64,000 nucleotides of DNA from contig CAVTXL010000002.1 of assembly GCA_963738665.1 (NCBI GenBank), positions 1,103,897 to 1,167,896 on the forward strand, read 5' to 3'. Positions 63,696 to 64,000 of the stretch are shown here, one piece after another. How positions within the stretch are numbered: the stretch's first letter is position 1; each line of letters starts with the position of its first letter. This stretch comes from JABDGM01 sp963738665. GTDB taxonomy: Bacteria > Planctomycetota > Planctomycetia > Pirellulales > Lacipirellulaceae. Under the pieces are notes generated by a model, which saw only the letters and a list, made by a program, of their open reading frames with translations, had not been told where the DNA came from and did no database searches. The translations under genes were made by a program, and so were the position numbers.

Positions 63696-64000
63696 TAGTT
63701 CCTGGCATCGTGGGAAGATTGGGTGGGGTTTTCAGTGAACTTTCGCGGCGAGTTCGCGAGGCGCACGAATGAGCAAGATGGAGCTAACCGATCCAGACCC
63801 ACGATTCTACACAGACCGGCGTTGGATTGCGAACAGGCGGCGTTGCCGCGGGTTAGGAACACTCACAAGACCGTGGTACCCGGGCCGATAGCTCGCGAGG
63901 CGAGCACGCTTCCGCCCGGCGCTGCGTAACACTGCTCGCCCCATTCGCGGCAGAAACTGCTGTGATCGCGGCCAGCGTTTCATCGACGACATTCTTCGAA
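63696..64000. other. Right window edge
   Basis: About 300 bp. A minus-strand frame from the edge reads VVDETLAAITAVSAANGASS and ends near 63830, possibly the tail of a neighbouring gene, but it is too short to call. Nothing else seen. Confidence 0.3.

Overview
The window is high-GC bacterial DNA and almost certainly comes from a member of the Planctomycetota, probably Pirellulales-like. The evidence is the tandem pair of DUF1592-type cytochrome and DUF1552 genes, three PEP-CTERM secreted proteins, a YdjY-type lipoprotein, a PQQ-type beta-propeller protein, isoquinoline-oxidoreductase-type molybdoenzyme subunits and many planctomycete-style exported hypothetical proteins. Genes are loosely packed, on both strands, with few operons. 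No rRNA gene, CRISPR array or credible tRNA was found.

Layout. 0-9.4 kb: partial outer-membrane protein, ispG, a YggS/PLPBP-family protein, a hypothetical protein, a YdjY lipoprotein, a beta-propeller protein and a tandem universal stress protein. 9.5-13.8 kb: a Tyr/Cys-rich exported protein, a three-gene membrane protein/arrestin-like/P-loop operon and a free-standing RNA polymerase alpha C-terminal-domain protein. 14.1-18.9 kb: a PcrA/UvrD helicase whose last 91 bp are duplicated 1.5 kb downstream, bracketing a PIN/AbrB toxin-antitoxin pair, then HdeD. 19.3-36.3 kb: DUF1592/DUF1552, PEP-CTERM proteins, a phosphotransferase, a two-subunit molybdenum hydroxylase, DsbD, a PfpI-family protein and exported hypotheticals. 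36.4-41.1 kb: CbiX next to a ParE-type toxin-antitoxin pair, two M16 peptidases (one catalytic, one not), a retropepsin-like protein and a GNAT acetyltransferase.

41.3-53.4 kb is an accessory Rhs/YD-repeat polymorphic-toxin island. It holds six broken or partial Rhs segments on both strands with distinct C-terminal tips (a WHH-type HNH/EndoVII nuclease, an HHIFP-motif tip and two unassigned tips), candidate immunity genes including a SUKH-ankyrin fusion, an intact IS256-family element with 8-bp target duplication inserted into the last codons of the WHH toxin, a REP-associated transposase remnant, and a 146-bp REP-like repeat at the broken Rhs ends. GC content drops in the toxin tips and immunity genes.

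54-64 kb: mntH preceded by a promoter/palindrome and followed by a universal stress protein, endonuclease IV, a P-II signalling protein, a third PEP-CTERM protein, a small membrane-anchored protein and a GH51-type arabinofuranosidase.

About sixteen genes outside the Rhs island, including conserved housekeeping ones (ispG, pcrA, mntH, dsbD, P-II), carry net one-base frameshifts that restore perfectly to family sequence in the next frame. This looks like indel error in the assembly rather than gene decay, so frameshifts alone should not be read as pseudogenes here. Coordinates for such genes span the reconstructed reading.
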